Source of the DNA: Cerioporus squamosus
Taxonomy: Eukaryota > Basidiomycota > Agaricomycetes > Polyporales > Polyporaceae
Length of the DNA stretch: 64,000 nucleotides
Assembly (NCBI GenBank): GCA_022592435.1
Contig: JABYQS010000001.1
Coordinates: 124,001 to 188,000, forward strand
Direction: 5' to 3'
Positions 23,535 through 34,903 of the stretch are shown here, piece by piece; position 1 is the stretch's first letter, and every line of letters begins with the position of its first letter. The notes below the pieces were generated by a model, which was not told the DNA's origin, did no database searches, and saw only the letters and a program-made list of their open reading frames with translations. The translations under genes and the position numbers were made by a program.

Positions 23535-26130
23535 ATGGGGATCGTGGAGAAGGTGAGTGAGTGCAGCGCACCTGCGTTGACCCTGTGGCTGATTGCCTCT
23601 CTTCGCGCAGATCAAGGAGATAGAGGGTGAGCCATTCTCTCAGCAGAGACGTGCAACATGGCGGGAATGGTCGGAGAGCGTATTTCGCTCTTAAGTCGGC
23701 CTCGAGATGGTCACGGCATTGGGATTCAGTCGCTCCACTGATGACCTAGGCTTCGGTAGCATGCGCGAAGCTCGCTTACCAGGATATCATAATGGAGCAC
23801 ATTTAGGGGCGTTGTGCACTTGGGAGTGTCAGTCAACTTACTGTTGGCTGTGTGGCTAAGGCAGCTCATGCCTTAGAGTTCTTCAGTGAGTAGTTTTGCC
23901 GGCCCACATTTCCTTACTCTGTCTTGACATGTGGTCTGCGTTGCAGCTATGACGGTGGCCGTAACCCTCTTCCAAGTGCACAATATCTCTTCCACCGCCT
24001 CCTCGAGCGTACCATGCATGCATCCGATCCATGGGCCAAAGCGCTGGTCAGCTCACTATAGGCATATCCTGTGTGCCACCGTAGCGAGCTTATGTTTCAG
24101 ATACACTCCTCGTGGAGAGCCTGGGACACGGATTCTAATACATTGACGGCCTCTTTTCTGCCTTACTAACTTGACTTTGTGCCCAGAGGAGATGGCAAGG
24201 AGTGAGTGTCTCATGCAGCTTCAGTTTCCGGGAGCTAGAGCTTAGCGCATGTTTCATGAACAGCGCAGAAGAATAAGGTGAGAGATCACTATGATACCTC
24301 TTATCCAGCGCATTCATCGAACAGCGAAGTAGGCCACAGAATACCATCTTGGTCTTCTCAAAGCCAAACTCGCGCGTTACCGAGCACAATTGCTCGAGCC
24401 CACGTCCAAGTCTGGCGGAGCCGGCACCGGGTTTGACGTCCAGAAATCCGGCGACGCTAGAGTGGCTCTCATCGGCTTCCCTTCAGTGGGCAAGGTTAGT
24501 TTGAGCGAGAACACCGGCGCCCGGTTCCTGTTGTCAGACGGAGCTGACCCCGTCGCGCTAGTCGACGCTTCTCAGCAAATGCACACACACTCAATCCGAG
24601 TCCGCCGCGTATGAATTCACGACCCTCACCGTATGTCTGCTATCTGTCCTTTACGTACTGGGTACCTCATGCTGCCAACGCTGTCAGGCTATTCCTGGAG
24701 TCTTGGAGTACGAGGGCGCGCGCATACAGCTGCTCGATCTGCCAGGTATCGTCGAAGGCGCCAGCCAGGGTCGTGGACGTGGACGGCAGGTTGTGGCGAC
24801 CGCCAAAACAGCCGATCTCATCCTGATCATGCTGGACGCAACGAAGTCGGAGGAGCAGCGGCGTTTGCTGGAGATCGAGCTGGACGCCGTCGGCATCCGT
24901 CTGAACAAGAAGAAGCCGGACGTCGTGTTCAAGCGCAAGACCACCGGAGGGGTAGGTGCTGCGCCTTGCCGTAATAGTGTCCCTTGTTTTATTGACGGCT
25001 TCCTTTGCGCAGATTACGGTGAGATTGTCGTTGATGTAACCTGCGACAATTTACTCATAAACGTTCTAGATCAACAAGACGGTACCGTTGACCAAGACCG
25101 ATGAGAAGACCATCCGGTCTATCCTGGCTAGCTGTGAGTGGACCTAGCAGCTGACCATGCGGTCAGTGGCTCACCATCGCCTGGGGTACAGACAAGTTGC
25201 ACAACTGCGACGTAATGATCCGGGAAGACGTAGGTTCTGTCCTAGCCCGCAACAAATCTCGCAGCTAACATACCCCGGGGTCAGATCACTACCGACGAAT
25301 TCATAGATGTCTTGATTGGTACGTTCCTCGATACGTGGCTGTTGCTGGGAGTACCGCGGCTGATGTGTTGGATGCAATGTAGGAACGCGCAAATACGTCC
25401 CGTGCCTGTGTAAGAACCCCGGCTTGTGACCTGCCGAATTGCACTCAAGTTCCTGGAGGCAGATGTGTACAACAAAATTGACGCTATCAGCCTGGAGCAA
25501 ATGGACAAGCTGGCTCGGGAAGACCACACGGTAGTGATCAGCTGCGAACTTGGTCTCAAGTATGTCTTTCTACTGGTAGATTGGAAGCCGAAGTTGACCT
25601 AAGGGCAAAAATAGCTTGGACTACCTCATCGAGCGCATCTGGGACGAGCTCGACCTCGTTAAGGTGTACACCAAGAAACGGGGTGCACACCCCGATCTAG
25701 AGGACCCTATCTGCTTACGCAAGGGGGCCTCAGTGGAGGTATGTTGTGTTCTTGCATTGCGCCTCAGGGACTCGGAATGGGCGTATCTGATGGCTGTTAG
25801 GGCGTCTGCAACGGTATTCATCGGTCTCTGGCGGCCAACTTCCGGTATGCTCTAGTCTGGTGAGTAGAGAGACGCCTCTATCTCCTTGTGGCCACCTGCT
25901 GACACCTGCCTCGTTCAGGGTAAGCGCGAAGGCAACTTGGGTCGAATGAATTGTGCTCTGACAGCAGGATCAGGGGAAGTCCTCGAAGTTCAATCCGCAT
26001 GCCCAGAAGGTGGGCCTGAACCACCATGTCGCGGACGATGATGTCGTGTCAAGTACGTATGGATCGGATGCTTTGAGACCTGTGCTCCCCTTGTACTAAC
26101 GAGCGGCCTTCGACAGTTTTCACGAAGTGA
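23535..26130 (+). CDS. RBG1: Developmentally regulated GTP-binding protein, DRG1/RBG1
   Basis: Cytosolic OBG-like GTPase that works with a DFRP1/Tma46 partner on translating ribosomes. Many small exons, starting MGIVEK (23535-23552) and IKEIE (from 23611), then a 560-nt intron and very small exons (EEMAR, TQKNK) before [17 protein letters not shown]. GTPase motifs: G1 GFPSVGKS (split by an intron at 24493), G3 [17 protein letters not shown]4 NKID (about 25480), and the DRG-specific region around [12 protein letters not shown]. The C-terminal TGS domain is visible ([19 protein letters not shown] .. [19 protein letters not shown]) and the protein ends SIFTK with a stop at 26128-26130. Length about 367 residues, as in the family. 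The acceptor before GKSSKFNPH (25970-25975) could be moved six bases. Confidence 0.93.
23627..24185 (+). other. Unusually long intron near the 5' end of DRG1
   Basis: GT at 23627 and AG at 24184-24185 join a codon split between IKEIE and EEMAR. The gene's other introns are mostly 50-110 nt. I searched it for box C/D signals (RTGATGA and CTGA at normal spacing) and for tRNA boxes and found none convincing. Confidence 0.7.
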
Positions 26131-27190
26131 AGGGGGTGATGTACATCGCGAAATGTATGATCAACGAAGCCGATCCGAAGCCGAGGGTATGTATAGCGTG
26201 TATGATATGTGGCGGGTGGATACACAGCTTTTGCCGTATGTTCTTGTTCGCCGTATCTGCTAGATGCTAAGTAGGAGCTTCTACGCTACTGATCCTGATC
26301 AGGACAGAGCTGCGGCGAGCGAGAATGCCGGCGAGTGTGACGCAGTGGCAGCCGCTGATACTCGGAGTAGTAAAAACTGTCAGGATGGTCAGTTCCTCAT
26401 CAACCTCCGATTGAGTGGACGCCCGGATGTCACTGCACAACCCCCTTGTGCCCTTTGAGGGCCGTGGATCATCCAGATTGTCCACATATGTTATCATTTT
26501 CGACAAGTTGGGGCAGCGGCAGTTCGGCGAAATGGCGAAACCGCGACCAGGAGGATCTTCCCTGCGATAATGAAGTGTCAACTACTGAACAGACACATGC
26601 CTACACATGCCCGTCCGTATTACGGCGTAACCGTACAAGTCAAGTGGGAGTACTCTCTACGGACTCTGAGGCGCCAGTTGAAAACCCGGTACCGCCTGGT
26701 ACCGCCCGACGGGCCTTGGCACCGTTTCCGCCGCACCCCTCATCCCGATCTGACGCAAAACGCGCGCACAACGAAGCTTCGACGACATGCATTTGTACAT
26801 TGTGCAGACATAACCGCAACATCTCGACCGTTCGCACCGACTGGGTCGAAAGACGCGCCCACGAGCGCTGCCCACGTGAAGGCCCTGAGGTGAAGACAGG
26901 CGCATCGGAGATCCACATATAGCGCCAACGTCGGAGGCGGGTAAGTTGGCAGCCATTCGCCCCGTATCTCCGCTGCACAGAACCACCGCCCCCGCAGACC
27001 CAGCAGTCCTGGTCCTCTATCGCCCACAACTGCGGTGTACACCATGCCTCTCTCCATGATCCTCTCTCAGACGCCGTCCGCACGTGCGGGCGAACTGATA
27101 AAATGAGATCATCGCGCGCGGTGCAGTCCGACAGATTGTCAGCCTCAGGTCAGCCTCCTCCGACTTAAAAGCTCGCCATCCTGAGCAGCC
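26131..27190. other. Gene-free region between DRG1 and the hydrolase gene
   Basis: About 1.06 kb holding the DRG1 3' end and the hydrolase promoter. Open frames on both strands at 26446-27083 overlap each other, have no domain and are not called. Confidence 0.5.
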
Positions 27191-28845
27191 ATGAGCGCTG
27201 CTACACACCCCCTCTCCCCCTCATCCTCTTCGTGCACCGCCATGGGTTCCATCGACGCCCTGAGCAACGCCATGCACACCGACGCCGAACCTGTCGAGCT
27301 CATCCTGCTCGGCACCGGCACCTCTTCCACCCTCCCGCACGTCGACTGCCTGACCCGTCCACCCACCGCGAAGCAGTGCAGGGCTTGCACGTCGACCCTT
27401 AGGCCTGACGGGAGGAAGAACAAGCGGGTGAGTGCACTATATCTCGCCCTGGGAGCGTCTTCCCTGACGCCGGATCTGATATGTGTGCGATAGGGCAATA
27501 CCTCCGCTGTGCTTAGAGTCCGCGGCCAGGATGGCGCACCCAAGTGAGTGAGAATCTACCGAGCAATGTGCGACTCTTGCGCGGCACGCTGACGGCTCCG
27601 TCGCACCGTTGCACGCGTCTGCTCACCCAGGACGATCGTGATAGACGTCGGGAAGAGCTTCACGCAGTCTGCCGTGGAGTGGTTTCCGAAGTATGGCCTC
27701 CGACAGATTGATGCCGTCCTCATTACCCACGGCCATGCGGATGGTACGCATTCCTGTCGTTCTGTCGTGTGCGTCCCGCTTGCTCAACTCCGACTCTCGC
27801 GTAGCGATGAACGGTCTGGACGACCTGAGAGGTAAGCCTAACCGAATAACCCTAGAGCTTGCTTGAGTGGTGGCGCGGCGGCCTGCCAGAAATGCCGTGT
27901 GTCAAGGTCTGATGCTAACTGCGCTACAGGATGGACGCTGGGCGGCGCAATACAGCCGCATGTGGACATTTACCTGACTGAAGAGACTTTTGAGGCCGTC
28001 AAGATCGCGTTCCCATACCTAGTCCAGAAGGAGTTCGCAACAGGTGGAGGCGATGTGAGTGACAATAGGCATTTTCCCATATTCTCTTCACAAAATGCTC
28101 ATGACACTGAGTGCAGGTCCCCGAGTTCCGATGGCATTTCATCGCCGACCGGCAACCATTCGAGATTGAGGGAACTGGTATCACGATCAAACCATTCGCA
28201 GGTGTGGCGCACGACACATCCAGGGTTGTGCATTGTGCTGACTCTTTCGGCAACTATACAGTCCCTCACGGCTTTTGCGGGGCGAAGCGGATGAAGGCCG
28301 CGGCCCTCCTCCCGGACCACGGTGCCTCAGCGTTCGAGAACTCGTCTAGTCCATGGTCCTCGGGGTTGCCGGGCACGCCGGTTGCAACGGGCGTGTCCAC
28401 ACCTATCCAGGAGGAGTTCCCATGTCTCGGCTTCATCATCCAGGACGCCGTGACGTACATGTCGGATGTCTCCAGGATCCCGCCCGATGTCATGGACCTG
28501 CTGCAGTCTCATAGAACCCCGGTTCTGGTCCTCGACTGTCTCTACCTGAAGCCGCACAAGTCGCATCTCAGCCTGCAACAGTCGGTGGAGTATGCGAGGC
28601 TTCTAGGCTCACAGCGGACGTACCTAGTCGGCTTCAGCCACGAGGTCGCTCACGAGGAGTACGAGACACTCCTCAAGGCTGTCGGAGGACGTCAGGTTCC
28701 TCCCGCGGAGATGTCCGAAGCCGTGGAGAGGGGTTTGGCAACTCTCGATCTCGAGGGCGAGCAGATTTGGATCCGGCCTGGCTACGACGGGCTCCGAGTC
28801 TTTGTGTCCGCGGATGGTTATGCCAGGGAGGCGGGAGAGCTCTGA
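27191..28845 (+). CDS. Metallo-beta-lactamase-fold hydrolase (PhnP-like phosphodiesterase family)
   Basis: Predicted metal-dependent hydrolase of the broad PhnP/RNase Z-like group; substrate unknown. Seven exons (27191-27427, 27494-27543, 27631-27743, 27805-27831, 27930-28054, 28117-28201, 28262-28845) sum to 406 residues with all phases consistent. Features: VELILLGTGTSSTLPHVDC near residue 35; a CRAC cysteine pair; RKNKRGNTSAVL; and the metal motif THGHADAMNGLDDLR (HxHxD, with Ala where the canonical third His sits, as in related fungal hydrolases). Then PFAVPHGFCG, TYMSDVSRIP and the C-terminal VGFSHEVAHEEYE, which supplies later His ligands. A long insert (about 28290-28400) is rich in Ser/Pro/Thr. 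No signal peptide. Confidence 0.85.
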
Positions 28846-29514
28846 TAGACCCGTGAGGCTCCAGTGGCGGATATCTATGTCATGTACTGTACTTTATCGC
28901 TATTTCTCCTTGGGCGGTGTACTCTATATCTCAGTGGCTAGTTCTTGTAATACCATGTCGGGCTCGTAATGGTATCCGTTCTTGTTTCGTTGTATGGCTC
29001 CGCGTGGAACGGAGTGACGTCTGTGCAAGTGAATGAGGAATCTACAGGGTGCCATGATGACTAGTCATGGGATCGCCCGAAAGGATGCACAGCCAGACCC
29101 ACATTGTGTCCGCGGCCGAACACGAACGCGTACGCAACTGCTGGCTCGGCAGACGAGTGCGCCAATACTGCGCGTGTCCTGCTTTCGCTGTGAAGCAGTA
29201 GCTAAGGCAGAGAGTACGACGAGTGATAGGACTGATTTCAGGAGCAGGAGCAGGAGCAGGTCTAGACAGATCGAGGATAGGCCATGGAAGTGGTGGATAC
29301 TGGAAAAGGAATGCGGGGTAAAGAAGTCGAAGTCTCGGCGTGGGCGCTAGCACGTGTACGAGATCCACGGCAAGGGGCGAGCCGCATCGAGCTCGAGCTC
29401 GTCCACACCCTCCTCCCTGCCAACATCACCCACCCGAGTACTTTACGCCGCCCAGTATTGTCTTAATCCAACCCTGACTGCCTTCGTTGAACACTCTCGC
29501 CGGGATCGTATGCA
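28846..29514. other. Intergenic region with a short GGAGCA repeat
   Basis: About 670 bases between the hydrolase and the UPS1-like gene. It contains a small purine-rich hexamer repeat at 29240-29260 and otherwise nothing recognisable. Confidence 0.5.
29240..29260 (+). repeat. Hexanucleotide microsatellite (GGAGCA), about 3.5 copies
   Basis: AGGAGC AGGAGC AGGAGC AGG in perfect tandem, in the promoter region of the UPS1-like gene. Confidence 0.8.
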
Positions 29515-30388
29515 ATGAGGTTCTACACCCAGTCCTTCTTGTACGAGTAAGTTCGGTCTGCTGTACGAGCACCCTCGCGCTCCCCACACATGCTGAGCAC
29601 GCCCCTCGCAGCGATCCCTGGTCCATTGTCTCTCTTGCCTATCTCTTACGATACCCCAACCCATACTCGACCCACATCCTCTCGTGCGACGTCATCTCGC
29701 GAGAGCTTACGCCCTCGGGCTCGCTCCTGACTACTCGTCTCATCCTCAAGACCGGCTCGCTGCCCAGATGGGCTCCGAAGGGCATGATCCAGAGGGCCGA
29801 GTCGTGGGTGCTGGAGGAGAGCGAGGTCGACCCGCTGGGCAAGGTGATGCGTTGCACGACGAAAAACCTCGACCATGTCAAGGTCATGCGCGTCGAGGAG
29901 CACATCCACATTCGGCAGACGGCAGAAGGGTACGTCTGCTACTAGTAATGAGAGAGACCTTGGGTGCTGACATGACCCTTCAAGTAAAACGTTGCAGACC
30001 ACCGAGGCCATGTTTATGTCCGGCTTCGGCTGGGGCTTGACGAAGAAGATCGAGAACTACGGGCTTGCGAAGTTCAAGGCAAACTTGCAAAGGGTACGTG
30101 CTTCATCGTCGCGCATCATGTGTCAGGGGTGCTCACTTGCGCGGATAGTCTCGCGAGGGCTTCTCTATCATCCTGGACCTCATCCGCCAGTCTCGTATGC
30201 AGCCTATGACGATGGGTGCCCCAAGCTCTTTCCTCCTCGCACATCGTTCCCACTCAGCGACGGAGTCAAAAGCTTCCGCGCAGCACGAGGCGTCTGAGCA
30301 CAGTGGCAAGCAAGATGCTTCTCAAGCTGCTCCTCCCGCGAGAACAGGCATGTGGTCCCGGTGGAAGACATGGCTTCGATCTGGATAA
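29515..30388 (+). CDS. UPS1: UPS1/PRELI-MSF1 family mitochondrial lipid-transfer protein
   Basis: Predicted intermembrane-space phosphatidic-acid carrier feeding cardiolipin synthesis with an Mdm35-type partner. Four exons (29515-29546, 29612-29929, 29985-30093, 30149-30388) give 232 residues. PRELI domain marks: YDDPWSIV at the start, RYPNPYSTHILSCDVISREL, LLTTRLILKTGSLPRWAP, the Ups1-type strand ESWVLEESEVDPLGK, TKNLDHVKVMRVEEH, and FMSGFGWGLTKKIENYGLAKF. These match Ups1/PRELID1 (e.g. N-L-D-H and the helix SGFGxGxxxKxE) better than Ups2. The tail after residue 175 is Ser/Ala-rich and ends in a basic aromatic patch (MWSRWKTWLRSG). The first intron interrupts the same aspartate codon, in the same phase, as in the UPS2-like gene at 4880. 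Confidence 0.93.
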
Positions 30389-30818
30389 CATTTTGAGAAG
30401 ACGCTTCCAGTGTGTCATTGAACTGTTTTCCGTACGATTATTACTCCTTCTGTCTTGCCCAGTGTTGTCTGTTTCTGAGCTGTCGTTGGTCGTGCTTGTT
30501 TTCCTCTGTACCATCCGTGTATTTGTAGTCAGTAGTCAGTAGTCAATAGTTTTTATTGCCCACGTCGTCAATTGCATAGTTACGCATTCCCCAGTTCACT
30601 ATTGGTCGCGATTCGTGGCGGCAGAGTGTGAGAGGGATGTGCATGTTTACCCGAGGTGCGTTACGCGCGCGTGTCTACATCATCGCCGGAGCCCGAGGGA
30701 AGTGACCTCGGTGCTTCCCCGCGTCCCACTTCAGCTTCATGCCACTCTACCTCACACCTGCGCGACTCTCGCGGCATAGCAAGGTTCTTGACTACCGCGT
30801 CCACCGCAGCTCTACGCA
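30389..30818. other. Intergenic region with a short tandem repeat
   Basis: About 430 bases between the UPS1-like and RIC1 genes. It contains tagtcagtagtcagtagtca near 30527-30546 (three copies of an 7-8 base unit). No gene seen. Confidence 0.5.
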
Positions 30819-33800
30819 ATGTACTTCCCCACCTCTGCCGCGAGACAGCTGTCCAGCGTGCCCGCGCTGCCACTTCCAAGTGAGCTTGTCCTGTCGATAG
30901 TCCCAAGCCCGCGCAAGACGCTGTTCGCGGCGATCACCAAGAGCGGGCTGTCTCTATGGCGCGTGCGGGTATGTCATGCATTGCAATAGCTACCTGAACC
31001 GTCTGAAGCTAATGCATGCTGTGGTCTGCATGGACGTAGCCCTCCGCAGTACTCGCGCATCTTTCGCGCACGCCGACGTCATTGCAGGAACACGGCGAGA
31101 ACCTGCATATTCAGTGGTCGCCAGACGGACAGAAACTGGTCATACAGGTGTGCACTGTCCTCGCCACAGCCTTGGGTATCTCTTGCATTCATTGAGCCGG
31201 TGCTCTTCGTGCGCGCAGACAACAGAGTCGTACCTCGTCCTCGTCTCCCTGGAGAACAGCGCCGAGGAGTCCCCGTACCAGTCCCCGCCTCTTGCTCCGA
31301 ATGCAGCGCGACACTTTCTGCCTGGCGCGGGAGAAGCGTTGCCTCTGCAGTCGCTGAGTCTGAGATTGGAGGGCGTCATACGAATAGAGGGTACACTACT
31401 GAGGTACGTGAGTATGTCGAGGTATGCGACCTGAACTAGACCCCCTTGCACGCAGTGTCTCCCCTCGCAAGGACTACATCTTGTTCTCTACTGGAAGCCC
31501 GCCATCGATCCAGCGGGTTCCCTGGCCAGACGTCAGTGGAGAAGACAGGCATGCGCGAGGAGGTTATGATACCTGGGTCGTCAGCGAGGAGGAGTTCCCT
31601 TGGCTGGTAGACGCAGATGGTATGTTTCTCTGTTCATACGCGCCGCCCTGTGTGCTCAGACCGCCTGCAGTCTCGGTCGTACAGATCTCGTACCACCGTC
31701 AGACCGGTTTCGAGACGTGGATCACCTCTGACGGTCGCGCGTACCTCGTTCAGTTGTTCGAGGACCACGACGTACAGCCGAGCACGTCAGAGGTCAGCGT
31801 GGACGACGAACAACGTGCTCAGGTGCGTATGTCCCTACGCCACACCTTCCTGGGCTGACCACTATGTAAGGCGGGCCACTTCGCACACAGCAGGCAATCG
31901 TCCGATAGCTCGTTGCGCCCGTTCCAGTGGCACGGAACGTGCATACACCATGTAGAACCGCCACGTTGGGTGCAGAAGCGCAAGCAAGTCGAGCCCGGGG
32001 ACGTCAGCGCATACGCATACAACGAGCCCAGGCGAGCCATGGCAATCGCGCTAAACCCGAAGTTCTCTATGCTCGCCATCGGGACTTTCAAGTGAGCATC
32101 TCGCGCTTGCACCGTATGGCATTGCGCTGACGAAGGGGTGAACAGTGGCGCAGTCGAGTTCACAAGCTTTCCCTCGCTGGACGGGGTCGTGCCGAAGCCG
32201 CAGGTGCTGCATATACCGAACATGTACGCTAGGGAAGGGACAGGATCTGTTTGTACGATGGAGTGGAGCTCGGACGGCTACGTGCTCGCCGTCGGATGGG
32301 AGAAGGGGTGGGCGATCTGGAGCGTCGGTGGTCGATGCCTCGCGTGGGGCTTCGGAGTCGAGTATGAAGTTGATGAGGAGAGGTTCCAGGATGCCTTCAT
32401 GTATGGGGTCAGAAGCTTGGTGGGTGAATATCAATCCGTCTGGTGCCAGTTCACTGACAAGGCTCGACAGTTCTGGGCACCTGGGAATTTTGAACTCGTC
32501 ATGCTAGCTCAATCATCGCCCAACAGTACGTCATTAATTCTGCTGGTTGCAACGAGCGTGTCGTGACTCGTCCGCAAAGAACCTGATGGGCAGTTGTTCG
32601 TCCTACCGGTTGCGAAGAGCGCAACTACAGGACAACAATCTCCGGTGCGTAACAAAGCTGCATATCCTCTCGGATGTCGCTCATGCAATTGTACAGGACA
32701 ATACCCAATACGCCTTTCTGCAGATGGACGACCGCGTGCTGGTATATCGTGGAGCAGACCAGCCAGACATGAGCGTTATTAACCCAGAGGCGGACGTGTG
32801 GCAACACATCAAGGTCCCGCAGAACTACATGTCTGCCAACTGGCCCATCCGATACTCCTCATTAAGTGCGGACGGCAGGCTGATTGCGATTGCGGGCCGT
32901 CGAGGACTCGTTCATTACAGCTCGACGTCCGGGAGGTGGAAGATGTTCGCGGATGAGCGGCAAGAGCAGGCGTTTACCGTGAAGGGCGGGCTGCTGTGGT
33001 TCCACCACGTCTTGATCGCATCGGTGGAGGTCTCAGGCGGACACCAGGTACGTTGACTCTTAAGCTCATGTGCGGCCTGCGTCGGATCCTGACACTGCAC
33101 AATCCACAGGTCAGATTGTATTCGCGTGACCTCGAGCTGAGCAATCAGAACGTCCTCCATCGAGAGATGATCCCCTCAGCGGTGGTCATATTGTCCCTTG
33201 TCGACAATTCGCTGCTCGTGTACACCGCGGAGAACACGCTCTACCACTACTTAATCATACCGACTGCGGACTCGATCAAGCTACACTTATGTGGCAGTAT
33301 CACCTTCGATGGGGTCATAGCTGTTCCGAATGCGGTCCGGGCTCTAAGTTGGATGATTCCTTCCGCTCAGAAACGTGAGTTCCAAACTCTTGCTCATCAG
33401 CACCTGTGAGGCTGACGATGACACGAACAGAGCTGGGCGACCCTGCTGAAGACCTGGCAGTAGCGACCGTCCTCATGATCGTCGGCGGGAAGCTGGTATT
33501 GCTCCGTCCTCGCAAGGTACGTCGTCATCTCCCGAGAACATTGACCGCTTTCTGAGAGGACGCGACAGTCGGAGGAAGGCGAGGTCAGGTACGACATGCA
33601 GATCCTCGCGGACCGGATCGAGTTTTGCTGGATACACCTTCGAGGTATCGGGACTCTCGAGAACTCGCTGTGGGGCTACGACGGACAAGGCATCCGTGTC
33701 TGGTTGAACGCCTTGGCGATCGAGTCCGTCGCTCCTCCTACTGAAGATGGGAGCGTGGTCTTGGACCATGTCAAGGAGAGCGTGAACATCCCGTTGGACT

Positions 33801-34664
33801 TCTATCCATTGTGTGAGGACGGAGTTGTTCTCGTCACGCATTCGATGTTGACTTTGTGCCACAGCGGTCCTCATGGACAAGGGCATCATCATTGGCGTAG
33901 AGGTTGAAGCTGCAACGCGGACCAGCCTATCCTTCGCTATGTTCCGCCATGTGACCAGTGTAAGTGCCTTCAGTCAAGTCAAGCTTGCGTTAATGGATTC
34001 CCTGACGATTCCCGCTAGTCACACCTCTTCCTCCATCACATCCTCTTTACCCACCTTCAGAACTCACAAGGAAAGGAAGCTGTCACCTTCGCTTCACATT
34101 ACCAGCACCTTGTCTACTTTTCCCATGCTCTCGAGATCCTGCTCAACACTGTGGTTGAGGAAGACGACCAGACACCTGAGGACGGCAGCGATGCGGCAAA
34201 GGCATTGCTGCCAACTACAATTGAGTTCTTGGACCATTTCGATGACGCCTTGGATGTAGTCGTGGGCTGCGCAAGGAAGATCGAGATGACCAGGTGGCCC
34301 CGTCTGTTCGACATAGTTGGCAACCCCAAGATTCTGTTCGAGGTGCGTTCATTCCATGTCTGTATGGGACAAATTTTAACACAGGATCTACCAGACTTGT
34401 CTCGGTTCCGGCCGCCTGAAGACGGCAGGCTCGTATCTGCTCGTGTTGCATGGCCTGGAGCAGCTAGACGGGATGAACGCCGACGCTATCCGTCTTCTTC
34501 GCAGCGCGATCAGTGCGCAGGACTGGCAGCTATGCAGGGAGATCCTGCGTTTCTTGCACTCCATCGATGATACGGGCGCGGCACTGCAGAGCGCACTCGC
34601 AGAGACACAGATCATCCCCTCCGCCGACTCGGAGCTTGGTCAGGGCAACGGCTCCGCCCATTGA
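30819..34664 (+). CDS. RIC1: RIC1, subunit of the Ric1-Rgp1 guanine nucleotide exchange factor
   Basis: Golgi-associated exchange-factor subunit for Ypt6/Rab6, acting with Rgp1 in endosome-to-Golgi retrograde traffic. The start at 30819 gives MYFPTSAARQLSSVP followed by VPSPRKTLFAAITKSGLSLWRVR, the conserved N-terminal WD40 opening. Later blades include HIQWSPDGQKLVIQ, TTESYLVLVSLE, CTMEWSSDGYVLAVGW and YDGQGIRVWLNAL. The C-terminal RIC1 domain includes HTLFLHHILFTHLQ-like sequence near 34030, EAVTFASHYQHLVYFSHALE (about 34070-34130), ARKIEMTRWPRLFDIVG and TCLGSGRLKTAGSYLLVLHG (about 34390-34450). Stop at 34662-34664. There are more than a dozen introns. The last requires the acceptor at about 34389-34390 rather than the earlier cag, otherwise the conserved T-C-L-x-S-G-R-L-K-T-A-G-S-Y-L is lost. 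No frame break seen. Confidence 0.92.
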
Positions 34665-34903
34665 AGCCAACCTCATACGATTCTATATATGTAGACATGC
34701 CATATCACGAGGGACATTCGTACGGATAACTTATGTAGTCAGTCTTATACCATGCATGCTATCAACGGAGCTTCGACCCTCATGGATGTTCGGAATCGTC
34801 GGTTGCCGCCGAGCCGGGATCTAGATCCAAAGTGTACGATGCGGACGCCGATCGCTTCTTCGACCTGGATCACAGTGCACACATAGCTCTGCAGCGGGCC
34901 TCC

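Noticed and set aside
23720..23830. Possible box C/D snoRNA in the long DRG1 intron (ctgatgac)
   Set aside because: The base before TGATGA is not a purine, no CTGA box D lies at normal distance, and no terminal stem is visible.
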